From positions 1 through 64,000 of the forward strand of contig CAVYOA010000020.1 in assembly GCA_963769945.1 (NCBI GenBank): DNA of 64,000 bases, in the 5' to 3' direction. Each line of letters opens with the position of its first letter. The stretch's first letter is position 1. This document shows, piece by piece, positions 1 to 7,340 of this stretch. The notes beneath the pieces are model-generated. The model was given only the letters and a program-made list of their open reading frames with translations, was not told where the DNA came from and did no database searches. This stretch comes from WHSW01 sp963769945. Its GTDB lineage: Bacteria; Actinomycetota; Thermoleophilia; Solirubrobacterales; 70-9. The position numbers were made by a program, and so were the translations under genes.

Positions 1-1
1 G

Positions 2-85
2 ACATCGGCAGAGGCCGTCGCGATCGCGACGGTCGTCGGCACAGCCATGGGCGCGGCCACGATCACCACCGCTAAGCAATCCTGA
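2..85 (+). CDS. C-terminal end of a small protein (partial)
   Basis: The reading frame is open from the left edge and stops at TGA 83-85, giving 27 residues rich in Ala, Thr and Val (ending TTAKQS). It is followed at once by a GC-rich hairpin that looks like a terminator, which supports a real gene end here. The composition would suit the end of a small membrane or secreted protein, but there is too little to identify it. Confidence 0.4.
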   Translation, partial: TSAEAVAIATVVGTAMGAATITTAKQS

Positions 86-114
86 GGCGGCTCCTCGCAG
101 GAGGGCCGCCTCTT
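84..114 (+). terminator. Hairpin terminator after the partial gene
   Basis: GAGGCGGC (84-91) pairs with GCCGCCTC (105-112). A shorter inner stem TCCT/AGGA is followed by a weak T-containing tail. It begins inside the stop codon of the partial gene, as expected for an intrinsic terminator, though the T tract is poor. Confidence 0.5.
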
Positions 115-218
115 GGTCGTTTGTGAACGGATGTTCATCCCGTGATCGCTGCACTGCGATAGGAACCATGATGCAGAGGCAGCGTTCCCATTCACGTCAA
201 CAGACTAAGGAGACGACT

Positions 219-425
219 ATGCTCAAGTACGTCCTTCCCATCGCGATGCTCGTCGGCGCTACCGCCCCGGCGTTCGCCGCGGAGTACTTCATTGTTCGCG
301 GCGCTGACAAGAAGTGCCAGATCGTCGAGACGCGCCCGACCGACACCAAGATCGTCATCATGGGCAACAAGGCCTACGTGTCGCGCGACGAAGCGACCAA
401 GGAGATGGCGGTCGTCTGCAAGTAA
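219..425 (+). CDS. Small secreted protein of unknown function, 68 aa
   Basis: ATG at 219 is preceded by a good ribosome binding site (AAGGAGA, 207-213); a longer open frame upstream has none. Residues 1-20 form a clear signal peptide (MLKYVLPIAMLVGATAPAFA) with cleavage after AFA. The mature part is about 48 residues with two cysteines, one near the middle and one at the penultimate position, which could form a disulfide. It resembles the many short periplasmic hypothetical proteins of rhizobia. No function can be assigned. A GC-rich hairpin follows the stop. Confidence 0.8.
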   Translation: MLKYVLPIAMLVGATAPAFAAEYFIVRGADKKCQIVETRPTDTKIVIMGNKAYVSRDEATKEMAVVCK

Positions 426-447
426 CCGTTCTTCGCTGGTTCCCTTT

Positions 448-480
448 GGCGGCCTCCCGATGGGGGGCCGCCTTGCTTTC
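448..480 (+). terminator. Hairpin terminator after the secreted protein gene
   Basis: GGCGGCC (448-454) pairs with GGCCGCC (466-472), extended inside by CCC/GGG. It is followed by TTGCTTTC and lies 23 bases after the stop codon at 425. Confidence 0.5.
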
Positions 481-530
481 TGTCCCCACGACTTCCTTGC
501 AGTTGGGTATTTCTCTGCGACAATTCCTGC

Positions 531-647
531 ATGTACGACGCTTCTTTCGACCCTTACCGCTTCCACGTTCGGCCTCGCCGGCCTTTGAAATATGCCCCGC
601 AAGATCGCCTTCCCGGGCGAGCCTCTCTCCACCCAGCACCTCTATAA
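531..647 (+). CDS. Possible 38-aa leader peptide (weak)
   Basis: A short frame from ATG 531 reads MYDASFDPYRFHVRPRRPLK and onward, stopping at TAA 645-647. It overlaps the start of the RusA-like gene in another frame. Its mixed aromatic and basic composition is more protein-like than most shadow frames, but there is no convincing ribosome binding site. It may be chance. Confidence 0.25.
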   Translation: MYDASFDPYRFHVRPRRPLKYAPQDRLPGRASLHPAPL

Positions 648-959
648 GATTGCCCGGTTCGGCAGCCGCAGCGGCATCATCATGACGGCCGAGGGCAAGG
701 CCACGAAAGATGCCTGCGGCTGGGAAGGCGAAGGGCCATGGCAAGGGAAACCTTTGCAAGGCGAGATCGTTTGTAGCGTCACATTCTACTTCGCAACGAA
801 GGGCGCCGTGACCTGGACAACCAAAACAAGATCCTCTTCGACGCTCTCTCCGACATTGCCTACGAGGACGACAGCCAGATCGGCGAACTCCGGCTCAAGC
901 GTGAGTACGATCGCTCGCGTCGCATCGAAATCGAAATCCAGGAAGCTCCGGCCATATGA
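592..959 (+). CDS. RusA-family Holliday junction resolvase, one frameshift
   Basis: RusA-type endonucleases resolve four-way DNA junctions and are usually phage or prophage borne. The first frame from ATG 592 gives the N-terminal half (FPGEPLSTQHLYKIARFG onward). It then leaves frame near 808-812. One frame over, the sequence continues with the diagnostic RusA core DLDNQNKILFDALSDIAYED and DSQI, including the conserved aspartates that bind metal. It stops at TGA 957-959. One missing base in the AAGGGCGCCGTGAC stretch would restore a single protein of about 122 aa, close to normal RusA length. A sequencing error and a recent mutation cannot be told apart here. The stop overlaps the next start. 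Confidence 0.65.
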
Positions 960-1126
960 GCGCGAAATCCTTGCTCGCGCTCTGGCAAGAAACTATGCAA
1001 AACGGTGACGCGTTCCTCGATGAAGAGGGTCAGATCCAAGGGTGGAAGCTTGACGGAATGGGGGCGATCAACGACGTCCGGCGCCGACCGGTCTTCCGAT
1101 ATGAAGGGGTACCGCTGGATCGTTGA
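956..1126 (+). CDS. Small protein of unknown function, 56 aa
   Basis: ATG 956 overlaps the TGA of the RusA-like frame (ATGA), a typical coupled arrangement. The product is acidic to neutral, begins MSAKSLLALWQETMQNGDAF, and ends at TGA 1124-1126. It has no signal peptide, membrane segment or recognisable motif. Its place between a RusA-like resolvase and an HEDLH protein suggests a small phage-type gene in a short operon. Confidence 0.5.
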   Translation: MSAKSLLALWQETMQNGDAFLDEEGQIQGWKLDGMGAINDVRRRPVFRYEGVPLDR

Positions 1127-1406
1127 TAACTCGATGCGTGCCTTTGGCGAGGTCGATCCCAACAGGCTCCTTGTCCGCATCAATGTCGCGAAGCACAAGC
1201 GAGAGGGTGAAAGCCTGATCGACACGCTCGTCCACGAAGACCTGCACATCCTTTTCCCTAGGTTCGGCGAGGCGGGGATTTGCGCCATGACCGAGCAGAA
1301 GTTGCTTCAGATGACCGGGAGTGCCGCGCAGCGCCTCTCCGGAAGGTGTGGCGCACCAACACGCACATTTGACCGGAACGGCCGCGCTCGCGGTGGGTTG
1401 TCCTAG
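1101..1406 (+). CDS. Putative zinc-metallopeptidase-like (HEDLH) small protein
   Basis: ATG 1101 begins MKGYRWIVDNSMRAFGEVDP; it overlaps the previous small gene by 26 bases. The central piece, TLVHEDLHILFPRFGE, carries HEDLH at about residues 45-49. This fits the HExxH zinc-binding helix of SprT- and gluzincin-type metalloproteins, preceded by a short strand of conserved type. At about 100 aa it is short for a full SprT domain. The C-terminus (after about 1,335) turns arginine and glycine rich; one added base near 1,340 would instead give an ending KVWRTNTHI, so a frameshift is possible. It sits in a RusA-containing phage-like cluster. Activity is inferred from the motif only. Confidence 0.55.
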   Translation: MKGYRWIVDNSMRAFGEVDPNRLLVRINVAKHKREGESLIDTLVHEDLHILFPRFGEAGICAMTEQKLLQMTGSAAQRLSGRCGAPTRTFDRNGRARGGLS

Positions 1407-1420
1407 GAAGGAGATGAACA

Positions 1421-1657
1421 ATGACAACTGATCCAAGCCTTATCGACGAGCCGACCCCGCCGCGCGTAGAACGTCTCCGTCGTCCCAACGAGCCGGTCCC
1501 TTCAGTGGACCGTCCGGCAAATGACGAGGTTGTCGATATTGCGCGGGACGTCGAGGCGCAATCGCCTTCGTCCTGGCTTCCGGTCGCCGTTGCGTTCGCA
1601 GTTCTCGCAGGTGTCGTCTACTACTTCTTCGGGCCGTTCTTCGCCACGGTCGGATAA
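1421..1657 (+). CDS. Small single-pass membrane protein, 78 aa
   Basis: ATG 1421 has a good ribosome binding site (AAGGAG, 1407-1412). Residues 1-50 are hydrophilic and proline rich. Residues about 52-74 (LPVAVAFAVLAGVVYYFFGP) form one membrane helix near the C-terminus, so the N-terminal part probably faces the cytoplasm. There is no recognised domain. A strong intrinsic terminator follows immediately, which supports a real transcription unit ending here. Confidence 0.65.
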   Translation: MTTDPSLIDEPTPPRVERLRRPNEPVPSVDRPANDEVVDIARDVEAQSPSSWLPVAVAFAVLAGVVYYFFGPFFATVG

Positions 1658-1663
1658 GCACTC

Positions 1664-1688
1664 AACCCCGCTTCGGCGGGGTTTTCCT
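1664..1688 (+). terminator. Intrinsic terminator, strong
   Basis: AACCCCGC, loop TTCG, GCGGGGTT, then a T-rich tail (TTTTCCTTT). It lies 7 bases after the membrane protein stop at 1657 and is the clearest Rho-independent terminator in the first part of the window. Confidence 0.85.
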
Positions 1689-1729
1689 TTGCGCCGTTAC
1701 AATCCCTCCTCGAAGCGCACCATGTGCGC

Positions 1730-1990
1730 ATGAACGGCTCTGCACTCGCATCTTCTGAAGAGCTGAACGGCGGCCCATCGATCGGCTCGACGCTCCTCTT
1801 CCAGCTCCTCAACGTCTCCAAGGCGCTCGTCGAGCACGAGCGGCCGTGGATGGTGCTGCGCTACTCCGCGCGCTGTCCGCGCATCTACTGGATAGTTCAA
1901 ACGACCGTCTGGGCCGTCGCAGGAACCACACCTCATACCTGCTACGGCCGCAGTCTGTGTGACGTGCAGACGACAGCGGTGATGACGTAA
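1730..1990 (+). CDS. Possible small ORF (weak)
   Basis: The frame from ATG 1730 gives 86 residues beginning MNGSALASSEELNGGPSIGS, with a plausible helical stretch (LLFQLLNVSKALVEHERPWM). There is no ribosome binding site and no homology that I recognise, and the end is cysteine and threonine rich like an artefact. The surrounding 1,690-2,360 region shows no better gene. Confidence 0.25.
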   Translation: MNGSALASSEELNGGPSIGSTLLFQLLNVSKALVEHERPWMVLRYSARCPRIYWIVQTTVWAVAGTTPHTCYGRSLCDVQTTAVMT

Positions 1991-2364
1991 AGTTGCGCCG
2001 GAATGTGCGTCCAACAGCAAAGCAGGCAGTGACACGGAAAGAGAAAGGGCGCACGGTCCAAGGTCACCGCATGGTTCTGGAACGACGTTGGCGGAACCTA
2101 ATCAGACGTTGGAAGTTTTGTTAATGCTGCCTTCCTCGAACGCAGCACCGCGCACCCAACCCCCCGTTTCCCTCCGAGGGTGCGCAAGACCGGGCGTCGC
2201 TCCCCCCGCGGCGCCCTTTCTTTTTCCAACATGCAGTGAGCGTCACAATCGCGGCTCTGTGGCGGTGCACCATCGTCTCGGGCGCGGCGCGCCTTCCGCG
2301 GCACGGGAAGGGAAGCGTGTCCGCAAGGGTACTGGGGGTCGCCGCCGCGCCTACCGGGACTGCC
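1991..2364. other. Stretch without a recognisable gene
   Basis: Overlapping frames on both strands are proline and arginine rich shadows, without ribosome binding sites or motifs. I see no RNA gene or clear hairpin in it. Confidence 0.4.
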
Positions 2365-2739
2365 ATGACCAAGCTCCCCGACAATATCGTTCAAGCCGCC
2401 ACGAGGCTTCGGCGCCTGATTGAACAGGCTGATACGCCCGATCTCCGCGAGACCGCACGCCGCGATTTGGAGCGCCTCATTCAGCAGCACCTATATTGCG
2501 CCGGACAATTGAACGCCGATTCCCCGCCGGCCGGCCCACGCAATTCTAATGTGCTCTCAAAGTGTTGCGCTAGATCTTTGAGGAAGCGCACATTTTTTGG
2601 ATCAAACCAACGCGCGCGCGCGTTTATGCGTCGGCACCTTAACTGCGGTAGCGCGACGACCTCGCCTGAGTTCGTCCCGTACAATCACCGGGGGAATTGC
2701 GATGCCCATTGCGCGCATCGTCCCGAGCCAACGCATTGA
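2365..2739 (+). CDS. Small hypothetical protein (uncertain)
   Basis: From ATG 2365 the first 55 residues (MTKLPDNIVQAATRLRRLIE onward) look like a genuine amphipathic helical protein. The rest, rich in Cys, Arg and His, does not, and it overlaps the next small frame. The true protein may end early, after a frameshift near 2,520-2,560. No family recognised. Confidence 0.35.
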   Translation: MTKLPDNIVQAATRLRRLIEQADTPDLRETARRDLERLIQQHLYCAGQLNADSPPAGPRNSNVLSKCCARSLRKRTFFGSNQRARAFMRRHLNCGSATTSPEFVPYNHRGNCDAHCAHRPEPTH

Positions 2740-2899
2740 TCAACATGTTCGCGTGGCTCTGGAAGAAGATCGGCAACGCTTGGATCAGCTCATCGTGGAC
2801 GGCGCCTCAACGGACCACCTCTCCGATGCCGTTGCGGAACTGCATCGCTACCTTCGCCCGAAGGCAAACCGTCGCCGAAGGCCAACAGCCGGTGCCTGA
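2702..2899 (+). CDS. Small hypothetical protein, 65 aa (uncertain)
   Basis: ATG 2702 begins MPIARIVPSQRIDQHVRVAL. The product is helical and charged, with a basic C-terminal tail (KANRRRRPTAGA), and contains no membrane segment. The composition is protein-like, and it may be related to the preceding helical fragment. No function can be given. Nothing convincing lies between 2,900 and 3,177. Confidence 0.4.
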   Translation: MPIARIVPSQRIDQHVRVALEEDRQRLDQLIVDGASTDHLSDAVAELHRYLRPKANRRRRPTAGA

Positions 2900-3177
2900 C
2901 AGCAATTCTCTCGGGCGGAACGACTCTGCTATTGTCTCCCTTGGCGGTGAGCTGACCACGCGAGCAACGGGGGTTAGCGTCGAGCTCAATACCCGCACTG
3001 CCACGGTCATCCGATCGAACTGCTCCTCTCCCGCAAGCCCGGCGCTTCCATCTTCTCGCGCACCTCACGCTCGGATCGCATGAGGAACGCCACAGTCTCT
3101 GCGACCGAGCATCCTTGCGCCAGAAATCTCCGACCGCGACTTCCCTACATTCCAGTTCCCTGGATCTATATCTGGCG

Positions 3178-3438
3178 CTACTTCTTCGTTCTCGCCTGAT
3201 CGGAACAGCGCCACTCGCCGCTCGGAGTGCACGCAACGCCGATGTTGGAGCACCCCAGCTTCGCATCAGACAAACGCTTGCACACTTGGCACGCGTTGCG
3301 GAACTCCTTGCAGTCGGGCAACTGGCGGGCGAGCGCTTCCACATCTGGTGTCGCTCGTGCTGCCTCGGGACCTGGTTGCGATCGTGTGGCCGCGCTCAGG
3401 CAGCAGAAAAAACAAACCGACAGTACGGCAACTCGCAT
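3178..3438 (-). CDS. Secreted cysteine-rich small protein, 86 aa
   Basis: ATG at 3438-3436 begins with a signal peptide (MRVAVLSVCFFCCLSAATRS). The mature part has six or seven cysteines in a spaced pattern (C..F..AC..CKRL....GC....VAC....EWRC), suggesting a disulfide-stabilised periplasmic protein. It overlaps the end of the upstream MarR-like gene by 43 bases on the same strand, so the two are probably cotranscribed. Similar cysteine-rich hypothetical proteins occur in Bradyrhizobium relatives. Function unknown. Confidence 0.65.
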   Translation of the reverse strand: MRVAVLSVCFFCCLSAATRSQPGPEAARATPDVEALARQLPDCKEFRNACQVCKRLSDAKLGCSNIGVACTPSGEWRCSDQARTKK

Positions 3439-4107
3439 GCCTCGACCTTCTCCATCAGCGCCAATGACGCCCGTTGGACCTCCCCCACTTCCACCTTGCC
3501 TTCCGCCATCACTGCCAACACCATCGTTGCCAGGCGCGTGCGTCCTATCGCAATCGCCTCCTTGCCGATGTTGCGCTCCGCGATCTCGGCCCAGGCATTG
3601 TCAAACGCCTTCCTCGCAAACGCCACTTGCTCGGGGGTGAGAGAAGGGGCGATCAAACGCTTAAGTTCGGGCATAGGGGGGGTCACTAGCCGCTCACTGG
3701 GCACACCCCATTCACCGCTGACCACCTTAAGCGCATCGAGAAGCGCTGTGCGTTGATCCGCGGTCAGGCTGGCAAGAAGCGCTGCGTCCGCCCTCATCGC
3801 TTTCGATCGTATGCTCTTGAGGAGCCGCTCGCCGTCCCGGCTCAGCCGCACGAGCTTCGCCCGCCCGATCGGCGCGGCTTCGGCGTCGTTCCAGAAGACC
3901 CTTTCGCATCAGGCGCCGAACGATATCGGCAAGCGTGGACCGATCGATGCCTGTCGCCTTAACCAGATCAGTCTGTGAGGGATCAGTGAGCTCGGCCGCC
4001 GCAGCTAGCAGCACGAACTGTCGTGGCGTAATTTCCGCGTCGCCGACTTCCTTAGCGAAGAGGTCGTCGGCACGCTGCATCGCGCTGTGCAGCAGGTGCG
4101 ATGCCAT
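3396..4107 (-). CDS. MarR-family transcriptional regulator with C-terminal extension, one frameshift
   Basis: MarR regulators are winged-helix dimers that usually repress neighbouring genes and respond to small ligands. The N-terminal frame (from ATG 4107, or an in-frame start at 4206) carries the DNA-binding part: ITPRQFVLLAAAAEL, then the recognition helix region TGIDRSTLADIVRRLMRKGL. Near 3,862-3,868 the frame must shift; removing one G gives RRAKLVRLSRDGERLLKSIR, the usual wing and dimer helix. After about residue 145 there is an extra 80-residue helical segment (SLTPEQVAFARKAFDNAWAE onward) that is not part of the MarR fold. Either it is a genuine extension or a second gene has been fused. 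No operator can be assigned with confidence. Confidence 0.65.
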
Positions 4108-4259
4108 AGCGTTCAGTCGACAGACCGGCCGTTGGCCCGTTTTCGGACGACGACTTCTCCAGAGAACCAAGCCCGACAGATTGATACGCCTAACGACAAT
4201 TGGCAACCGTCCAAAATACGGACCAGCCTCATTCGATAGCCAAGCCTCGGCCGCCGCGT

Positions 4260-4340
4260 CGCGCCGTCAAGGGCGCGCACGCGCGTCCTCGATTGTCCCG
4301 CTCAAGCGCGGTCGCGGAGCGGCAAACCCTTGACGGCGCG
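4260..4340. repeat. 14-bp inverted repeat upstream of the regulator
   Basis: CGCGCCGTCAAGGG (4260-4273) and CCCTTGACGGCGCG (4327-4340) are perfect inverted copies separated by 53 bases. They lie between the MarR-like gene and the left end of the IS66 element. The repeat could fold into a long-loop hairpin or be an old mobile-element scar. The role is unknown. Confidence 0.6.
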
Positions 4341-4362
4341 CCTTAGAGCGGCGGCCACTGTA

Positions 4363-4370
4363 GGGCTATC
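4363..4370. repeat. Target site duplication of the IS66 element, left copy
   Basis: GGGCTATC directly abuts the left inverted repeat, and an identical copy abuts the right end (7282-7289). Eight bases is the duplication length known for the IS66 family. Confidence 0.9.
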
Positions 4371-4392
4371 GTAAGCATCCGGTGAGGACCGC
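4371..4392. repeat. IS66 terminal inverted repeat, left
   Basis: Begins GTAAGCA and continues with the core TCCGGTGAGGACCGC. Matches the right end at 17 of 22 positions. Confidence 0.9.
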
Positions 4393-4405
4393 GGCGATGC
4401 TGGAC

Positions 4406-4777
4406 CTATAGCGGATGCAGATGTCCGTCGTCCGCGATGGTCTTCAGGGCTTGGACGAGCGTCTGGTCACGGTAGAGGCGATACCATGCGCCAGTGTGTC
4501 GATGCCATTGAATGTCGAAGCGATCGGGGCCGATCCAATCGAGGCGGGCGAAGGGAGCGTCGAACTCTTCACCGAGGTTTTCCGGGAATCCGGATCGGTA
4601 GCGCTGGATGAAGCGATAGCGGGAACCGTGCCATTTGCCCTGGATATCGACGCTGTAGTTGAACGCGGTGGGCGTAATGGCAGGCAGGAACCGCGGCTTC
4701 AGGATCTCGTCGATGAACCGCTGGCAGGTGGCGGTGACGAGCGCCTTCTCGACCTCTGAAAGCTTATTGGCGGTCAT
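4406..4777 (-). CDS. IS66 accessory protein, 123 aa (possibly DUF3024-like)
   Basis: ATG 4777 lies 2 bases after the tnpC stop and 13 bases of element remain after its own stop, so it is a passenger translated with tnpC. The product begins MTANKLSEVEKALVTATCQR. Its C-terminal half has the characteristic stretch RYRFIQRYRSGFPENLGEEF and the HRHTGAWYRLYRD motif. That resembles small DUF3024-type proteins found downstream of IS66 transposases; the family name is from memory and tentative. The role in transposition is unknown. Confidence 0.75.
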   Translation of the reverse strand: MTANKLSEVEKALVTATCQRFIDEILKPRFLPAITPTAFNYSVDIQGKWHGSRYRFIQRYRSGFPENLGEEFDAPFARLDWIGPDRFDIQWHRHTGAWYRLYRDQTLVQALKTIADDGHLHPL

Positions 4778-4779
4778 CG

Positions 4780-6411
4780 TCAGGCCGCCCGGCTGATCGC
4801 ATTTGCCGGGCCCCAGTTCCACGGTAGCAACTCGTCCAAGCGCGTTGCCGGATGCTCGGCGATGCGGGCGAGCACGTCGGCGAGCCAGGCCTGCGGGTCG
4901 ACGTCGTTCATCTTCGCGGTGACGATGAGGCTGTACATGGCAGCGGCGCGCATGCCCCCGCGATCGGAGCCGGCGAAGAGCCACGACTTCCTTCCGAGCG
5001 CTATTCCGCGCAGCCCGCGCTCGGCAGCATTGTTGCTCAGGCATACTCGGCCGTCGTCCAGGAAGCGCGTGAACGCGGGCCAGCGCTTGAGCATGTAGTC
5101 CATGGCCTTGGCGAGATCGTTGCCGCGCGAGAACTTTGGGCGCTCGGCGCGCATGTGAGCTTCCAGTTCGACGACGAGCGGACGGCTCAGCTCCTGGCGG
5201 ACGGCACGGCGCTCGTCGGCGGTCTTTCCGTTGATGCCGCGCTCGATCTCGAACAGGGTATCGATGCGTCGCACGATCTCCAGCGCCAGAGGCGAGATCG
5301 GCACCGGCATTTTGCCTTCGGCTTTGCGGCGGGCGCTGGCCTCGATGTCGGCGAGTGCGAAGAACGGCCGGCGTGCATGCGCCCAGCAGGCCGCCTCCAG
5401 GATCGGGCCCGGCGTTCGGCCGGCCTCGTACAGCCGGTTGTAGCCGGAGTAGGCGTCGGCCTGCAGCAGCCCGCTCCATCGAGCCAAGTGTTCCTCGACG
5501 TGCGCACCCCCGCGATCGCGCGAGTAGTAGAACATCGCTGCCGGCGGAGCGCGACCACCCAACGGGCGATCATCGCGCACGTAGACCCAGCAGCGTCCGG
5601 TGTGTGTCTTTCCCTTCGCAAGCACGGGCACTGTCGTGTCGTCGCCGTGCAAGCGCTCGGCAGCGAAGACGTGTGCCTCGATGCGCCCAAGCAGCGGCTC
5701 GAGCACGGCGCAGGCGGCGCCGACCTGGTCGGCGAGCGTCGACAGAGCGAGCGGCACGCCCTCGCGGGCATAGCGCTCTGCCTGCCGATTGAGCGGCTGG
5801 TGCTGTCCGAACTTCTCGAACAGCAGCATGGCGAGCAGGCTCGGGCCGGCCCATCCGCGCGGGATGACGTGGAACGGCGCCGGCGGCTCGCTCACCTTCT
5901 CGCAATCCCGGCACGTCATCTTCTCGCGCACGTGCTGGATGACTTTCCACTGGCGCGGGATCACCTCCAGCGTCTCGGTGATCGTCTCGCCGAGCTTCCT
6001 GAGGCGCGTGCCGCCACAGCATTCGCAGGTCGTCGGCGCTGGCACGACCACGCGCTCGCGCGGCAGATGCTCCGGGAATGGTTGGCGTGACGGACGCTTG
6101 CGCGTGAAGGCGGCGACCCTCGTCGTCTTGGCTGCGGTCTGCTCGGCGGCAATCTCGTCCTCGGTGGCGGTGGCCTCCGCCTCCTCGAGCGCGAGCTCCA
6201 TCTGATCGAGCAGGCGCGCCGAGCGCTCCGAACGGGAGCCGTAGATCCGCCGATTGAGCTTGGCGATCTCGAGGTTCTGACGTGCAATCGTCGCAGCATC
6301 GTCGGCGGCCTTGGCGCGGGCCAGCGCCAGCTCGGCCTCGATACGCGCGGTGCGATCGCGCTCGGCCGCCAGTGCCGCTCTCAGCGTCTCGATGTCGGCA
6401 GACGAATCCAT
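4780..6411 (-). CDS. tnpC: IS66 family transposase TnpC, 543 aa
   Basis: This is the catalytic DDE transposase of the element. Residues 1-75 form a leucine-zipper coiled coil (LRAALAAERDRTARIEAELA). A zinc-binding region follows, with CECCGG and a CRDC pair. The core holds the acidic residues in HGDDTTVPV, QADAYSGY and NNAAERGLR, which match the D-D-E triad. A C-terminal IS66_C-type tail ends WNWGPANAI. Length is normal (about 500-550 aa) and the frame is uninterrupted. Start ATG 6411 lies about 50 bases after the tnpB stop. Confidence 0.95.
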   Translation of the reverse strand: MDSSADIETLRAALAAERDRTARIEAELALARAKAADDAATIARQNLEIAKLNRRIYGSRSERSARLLDQMELALEEAEATATEDEIAAEQTAAKTTRVAAFTRKRPSRQPFPEHLPRERVVVPAPTTCECCGGTRLRKLGETITETLEVIPRQWKVIQHVREKMTCRDCEKVSEPPAPFHVIPRGWAGPSLLAMLLFEKFGQHQPLNRQAERYAREGVPLALSTLADQVGAACAVLEPLLGRIEAHVFAAERLHGDDTTVPVLAKGKTHTGRCWVYVRDDRPLGGRAPPAAMFYYSRDRGGAHVEEHLARWSGLLQADAYSGYNRLYEAGRTPGPILEAACWAHARRPFFALADIEASARRKAEGKMPVPISPLALEIVRRIDTLFEIERGINGKTADERRAVRQELSRPLVVELEAHMRAERPKFSRGNDLAKAMDYMLKRWPAFTRFLDDGRVCLSNNAAERGLRGIALGRKSWLFAGSDRGGMRAAAMYSLIVTAKMNDVDPQAWLADVLARIAEHPATRLDELLPWNWGPANAISRAA

Positions 6412-6459
6412 GGCCCAAGAGAATCACAGACCGCCTTGCGCCGCTCGCAGAAAGCGCTG

Positions 6460-6807
6460 CTATCCCGCGCGTTCCGGACGGAATGTGTGAACCGGGTTAC
6501 GCCAGTCGATTCCGTCGAGCATGTAGGCGAGCTGCGCAGCGGATATCGCAACTGTGCCGCTCGCGACCGACGGCCACACGAAGCGGCCGCGTTCCAGCCG
6601 CTTGGCGTACAACGACAGCCCGAGGCCGTCGTGCCAGAGGATCTTGATCAGGTTGCCGCGCGCGCCACGGAAGACGAAGAGATCGCCCGCGAACGCGTCC
6701 CGCCCGAGCGTCTCCTGCACCTGCAGCGCCAGCCCGTTCATGCCACGGCGCATGTCGGTGCGCCCGACTGCGAGCCACACGCGCACACCGGATGGCACCG
6801 GGATCAT
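6460..6807 (-). CDS. tnpB: IS66 family accessory protein TnpB, 115 aa
   Basis: ATG 6807 overlaps the tnpA stop (ATGA), so I prefer it to the longer open frame. It has the family signatures VWLAVGRTDMRRGMNGLA and DLFVFRGARGNLIKILWHDG, then LGLSLYAKRLERGRF, and ends in the ISAAQLAYMLDGIDWR region. IS66 TnpB is required for transposition in most members, but its biochemical role is not settled. Length is typical. Confidence 0.95.
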   Translation of the reverse strand: MIPVPSGVRVWLAVGRTDMRRGMNGLALQVQETLGRDAFAGDLFVFRGARGNLIKILWHDGLGLSLYAKRLERGRFVWPSVASGTVAISAAQLAYMLDGIDWRNPVHTFRPERAG

Positions 6808-7202
6808 CGCTTCCTCAGAACGTCGAGCACGCGCTTCAGCGCGCGAGCATCGAAGTCCGCGCCGACGCGAATACGACAATCACCAGCAACCTCGATCTCG
6901 ATCGCGTCCGATGCCGCTGGTGCCGACACCACAGCGCCGCTGCTCTCGGGCTCGGGCATGATCGCCAGCTGCACCAGCCCCGAAGAGGAGCCCGCCGCCG
7001 CCGGCTCGTTCACCGCGCCGAACCGACGACGCCAGCTGAACACCTGGTTCGCGTTCACATTGTACTGGCGCGCCACGATCGAGACAGATGCGCCAGGTTG
7101 CATCGTTGCCGCCACGATCTCGCGCTTCAACGCCTCCGGCCACCGCTTGTTGCGCCGCCGCGCTTTACTTATGCCCATGGTCGCCTTTGTGGACACATCC
7201 AC
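6804..7202 (-). CDS. tnpA: IS66 family TnpA, helix-turn-helix protein, 132 aa
   Basis: The frame opens at GTG 7202; ATG 7178 is an alternative start. Residues about 20-65 (RWPEALKREIVAATMQPGAS to NQVFSWRRRFG) form the transposase_8 / IS3-type helix-turn-helix that binds the element ends. The C-terminal part (IEIEVAGDCRIRVGADF and LKRVLDVLRKR) is typical of IS66 OrfA. It is the first gene of the element, and its stop overlaps the tnpB start. Confidence 0.93.
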   Translation of the reverse strand: MDVSTKATMGISKARRRNKRWPEALKREIVAATMQPGASVSIVARQYNVNANQVFSWRRRFGAVNEPAAAGSSSGLVQLAIMPEPESSGAVVSAPAASDAIEIEVAGDCRIRVGADFDARALKRVLDVLRKR

Positions 7203-7259
7203 AACCCCGGCCCCCTCGGATCAGCGCGAAGACTCCGCGAACCCGATTATCACAGCAAG

Positions 7260-7281
7260 GCGGTCCTCACCGGAGGGAGAC
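7260..7281. repeat. IS66 terminal inverted repeat, right
   Basis: On the minus strand it begins GTCTCCC and continues with TCCGGTGAGGACCGC, mirroring the left end. Confidence 0.9.
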
Positions 7282-7289
7282 GGGCTATC
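7282..7289. repeat. Target site duplication of the IS66 element, right copy
   Basis: GGGCTATC, identical to 4363-4370, directly outside the right inverted repeat. Confidence 0.9.
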
Positions 7290-7303
7290 GAATGAAGGGC
7301 GCT

Positions 7304-7332
7304 TTGCGCGCACGCATGATGCACGGTATACT
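7304..7332 (+). promoter_or_regulatory. Predicted sigma70-type promoter for the coiled-coil gene
   Basis: TTGCGC (7304-7309), a 17-base spacer, then TATACT (7327-7332), a 5 of 6 match to the -10 box. The expected start of transcription falls about 7338-7341, on or next to the ATG at 7341, so the mRNA may be leaderless. The promoter lies 22 bases outside the IS66 right end. Confidence 0.45.
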
Positions 7333-7340
7333 GCACATCT

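Larger units (their letters stand above)
4371..7281 (-). mobile_element. Complete IS66-family insertion sequence, 2,911 bp
   Basis: The ends are 22-bp imperfect inverted repeats (4371-4392 and 7260-7281) sharing GT at the tip and the 15-base core TCCGGTGAGGACCGC, 17 of 22 matching. They are flanked by 8-bp direct repeats. Inside, reading right to left on the minus strand, lie tnpA, tnpB (ATGA overlap) and tnpC (the DDE transposase), then an accessory gene 2 bases after tnpC. All four frames are intact, so the element may be mobile or only recently immobilised. It sits between the MarR-like regulator and a small coiled-coil gene. Confidence 0.95.
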
